In this document: positions 6,092 through 6,873 of the stretch, piece after piece
Position numbering within the stretch: position 1 is the stretch's first letter
How the letters are laid out: the number at the start of each line of letters is the position of its first letter
NCBI GenBank assembly: GCA_017534025.1
Contig: JAFWDF010000084.1
Coordinates: 1 to 6,873, forward strand
Length of the DNA: 6,873 nucleotides
DNA from: Bacillota bacterium
GTDB lineage: Bacteria > Bacillota > Clostridia > Peptostreptococcales > Anaerovoracaceae
Reading direction: 5' to 3'
The notes under the pieces: model-generated
Told to the model about the DNA's origin: nothing
Databases searched by the model: none
The model's input: the letters and a program-made list of their open reading frames with translations, nothing else
Position numbers and translations under genes: made by a program

Positions 6092-6873
6092 ATGAACAAA
6101 ACAGAGTGTCTGCGCGCTGCACAGCGCGGCGTGCGTTTCCTGGAGGAGTTGCTTTATCCTCCGGATATTTACTGTATTGGCTGCGGCCGCCCGGTGGATC
6201 CGGGCGGCCTGTATTCGCTTTGTGAGGACTGCATCCGGACCATACGCTGGGCCAACGGGCCGGTGTGCCGCTGCTGCGGAAAAGCGCTGGAGGACTGGTA
6301 CCCGGATGATATCTGTGCGGAGTGCAAGGGGAAGGAGCATCCCTTTTCCGGCGGCGTCACCTGCTTCGTTTATCAGGACCAGGTGCGGGCGATGATCAAA
6401 CACCTGAAATACGGCGGCTGCGGTTATATAGCCAGAGTGTTGGGAGAAATACTGGCCGCTTCGGTACGGTACCGGGGGCTGGATATCGATCTCCTTGTAC
6501 CGGTGCCGATGTATTATAAAAAAGTACGTCTTCGCGGTTACAATCAGGCGGCTCTGATTGCCCGCTTCGCAGCGGAAAATCTGGATATACCGTGGGACGA
6601 AACGATTTTGTGCAGGACCCGTCCGACTGCGCCCATGAGCCGGCTGAAGGGAAAAGAACGGCGGCAGAATCTGGAGGGCGCGTTCGAAGTCCCGGAAGTG
6701 GCGCGCGGAAAGCTGCAGGGCGCACGCGTGCTGCTGGTCGATGACATTTATACCACCGGGACGACGATGGACTGCTGTGCCGGCGTCCTGCTGCGCGCCG
6801 GAGCGGCGGATGTGAAGGCGGCGAGTATCGCTGCGGGGCTCAATCAGAGACCGCTTCCGGAATCTCCGGAACC
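6092..6873 (+). CDS. comF: ComF/ComFC-family phosphoribosyltransferase-fold protein (3' partial)
   Basis: The frame is open from the ATG at 6092 to the window end (260 codons), so the C-terminus is cut off. The N-terminal zinc-ribbon region has paired cysteines: Cys28/Cys31, Cys44/Cys47, Cys59/Cys61/Cys62 and Cys75/Cys78. The phosphoribosyltransferase fold follows. ComF signatures include MIKHLKYGG (101-109), LVPVPMYYKKVRLRGYNQA (135-153), the basic RLKGKERRQN segment (184-193) and the PRPP-binding loop VLLVDDIYTTGTT (213-225). In competent bacteria ComFC acts with the ComFA ATPase in handling incoming single-stranded DNA; many non-competent Clostridia also keep a comF. GAGGT at 6083-6087 serves as the ribosome site. 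No other in-frame start is available, because stops lie at 6053 and 6074. The gene begins 57 bases after recD2 on the same strand. Past the family's usual last strand (VKAASIAAG) a Pro-containing tail continues beyond the edge. Confidence 0.93.
   Translation, partial: MNKTECLRAAQRGVRFLEELLYPPDIYCIGCGRPVDPGGLYSLCEDCIRTIRWANGPVCRCCGKALEDWYPDDICAECKGKEHPFSGGVTCFVYQDQVRAMIKHLKYGGCGYIARVLGEILAASVRYRGLDIDLLVPVPMYYKKVRLRGYNQAALIARFAAENLDIPWDETILCRTRPTAPMSRLKGKERRQNLEGAFEVPEVARGKLQGARVLLVDDIYTTGTTMDCCAGVLLRAGAADVKAASIAAGLNQRPLPESPE

Noticed and set aside
5992..6225. A 77-codon plus-strand frame across the recD2-comF junction
   Set aside because: It overlaps the recD2 end and the comF start in another frame. 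The comF frame carries the recognisable cysteine pairs, and this one has no family resemblance.

Overview
The window looks like a chromosomal segment from a moderately GC-rich member of the Bacillota, most likely class Clostridia and perhaps Lachnospiraceae. The reasons are the combination of an S-layer-homology (SLH) anchored CotH-type protein, a Clostridia-style CarD regulator, a YhaM exonuclease, a RecD2 helicase and a ComF protein, together with strong Shine-Dalgarno sites and AT-rich promoters. The taxonomic call rests on recalled family resemblance, not on a search. All genes read on the + strand. I see no tRNA, rRNA, CRISPR array, insertion sequence or phage gene, and no gene-free stretch over 300 bases.

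Layout. Bases 1-1821 hold the 3' part of a large surface protein: the tail of one SLH repeat, two further SLH repeats, a short linker domain and a CotH-like atypical kinase domain. An AT-rich gap follows (1822-2018) with a strong extended -10 promoter (TATAAT at 1940-1945). The predicted leader RNA has unusual pairing potential directly against the Shine-Dalgarno sequence. It feeds carD (2019-2537), an RNA polymerase-binding transcription factor, which ends at a clear intrinsic terminator (2580-2620). A 245-base gap (2538-2782) then carries that terminator, a weaker terminator-like hairpin, an inverted repeat and an extended -10 promoter element.

The second half is a same-strand run of yhaM (2783-3742), recD2 (3803-6034) and comF (6092 to beyond the window end), with gaps of only 60 and 57 bases. 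This is probably one operon. The three products handle nucleic acid ends or single strands: an OB-fold/HD 3'-5' exonuclease, a 5'-3' SF1B helicase, and a zinc-ribbon/phosphoribosyltransferase-fold competence-type protein. A joint role in DNA repair or in processing single-stranded DNA is a reasonable inference, not something the sequence proves.

Most of the window is ordinary core genome. The points most worth checking are the potential pseudoknot in the carD leader, the SLH-CotH fusion with a PWDFNW active-site variant, the apparent Trp-to-Phe change in CarD, and the yhaM-recD2-comF clustering. I did not find a convincing, wholly undescribed system.
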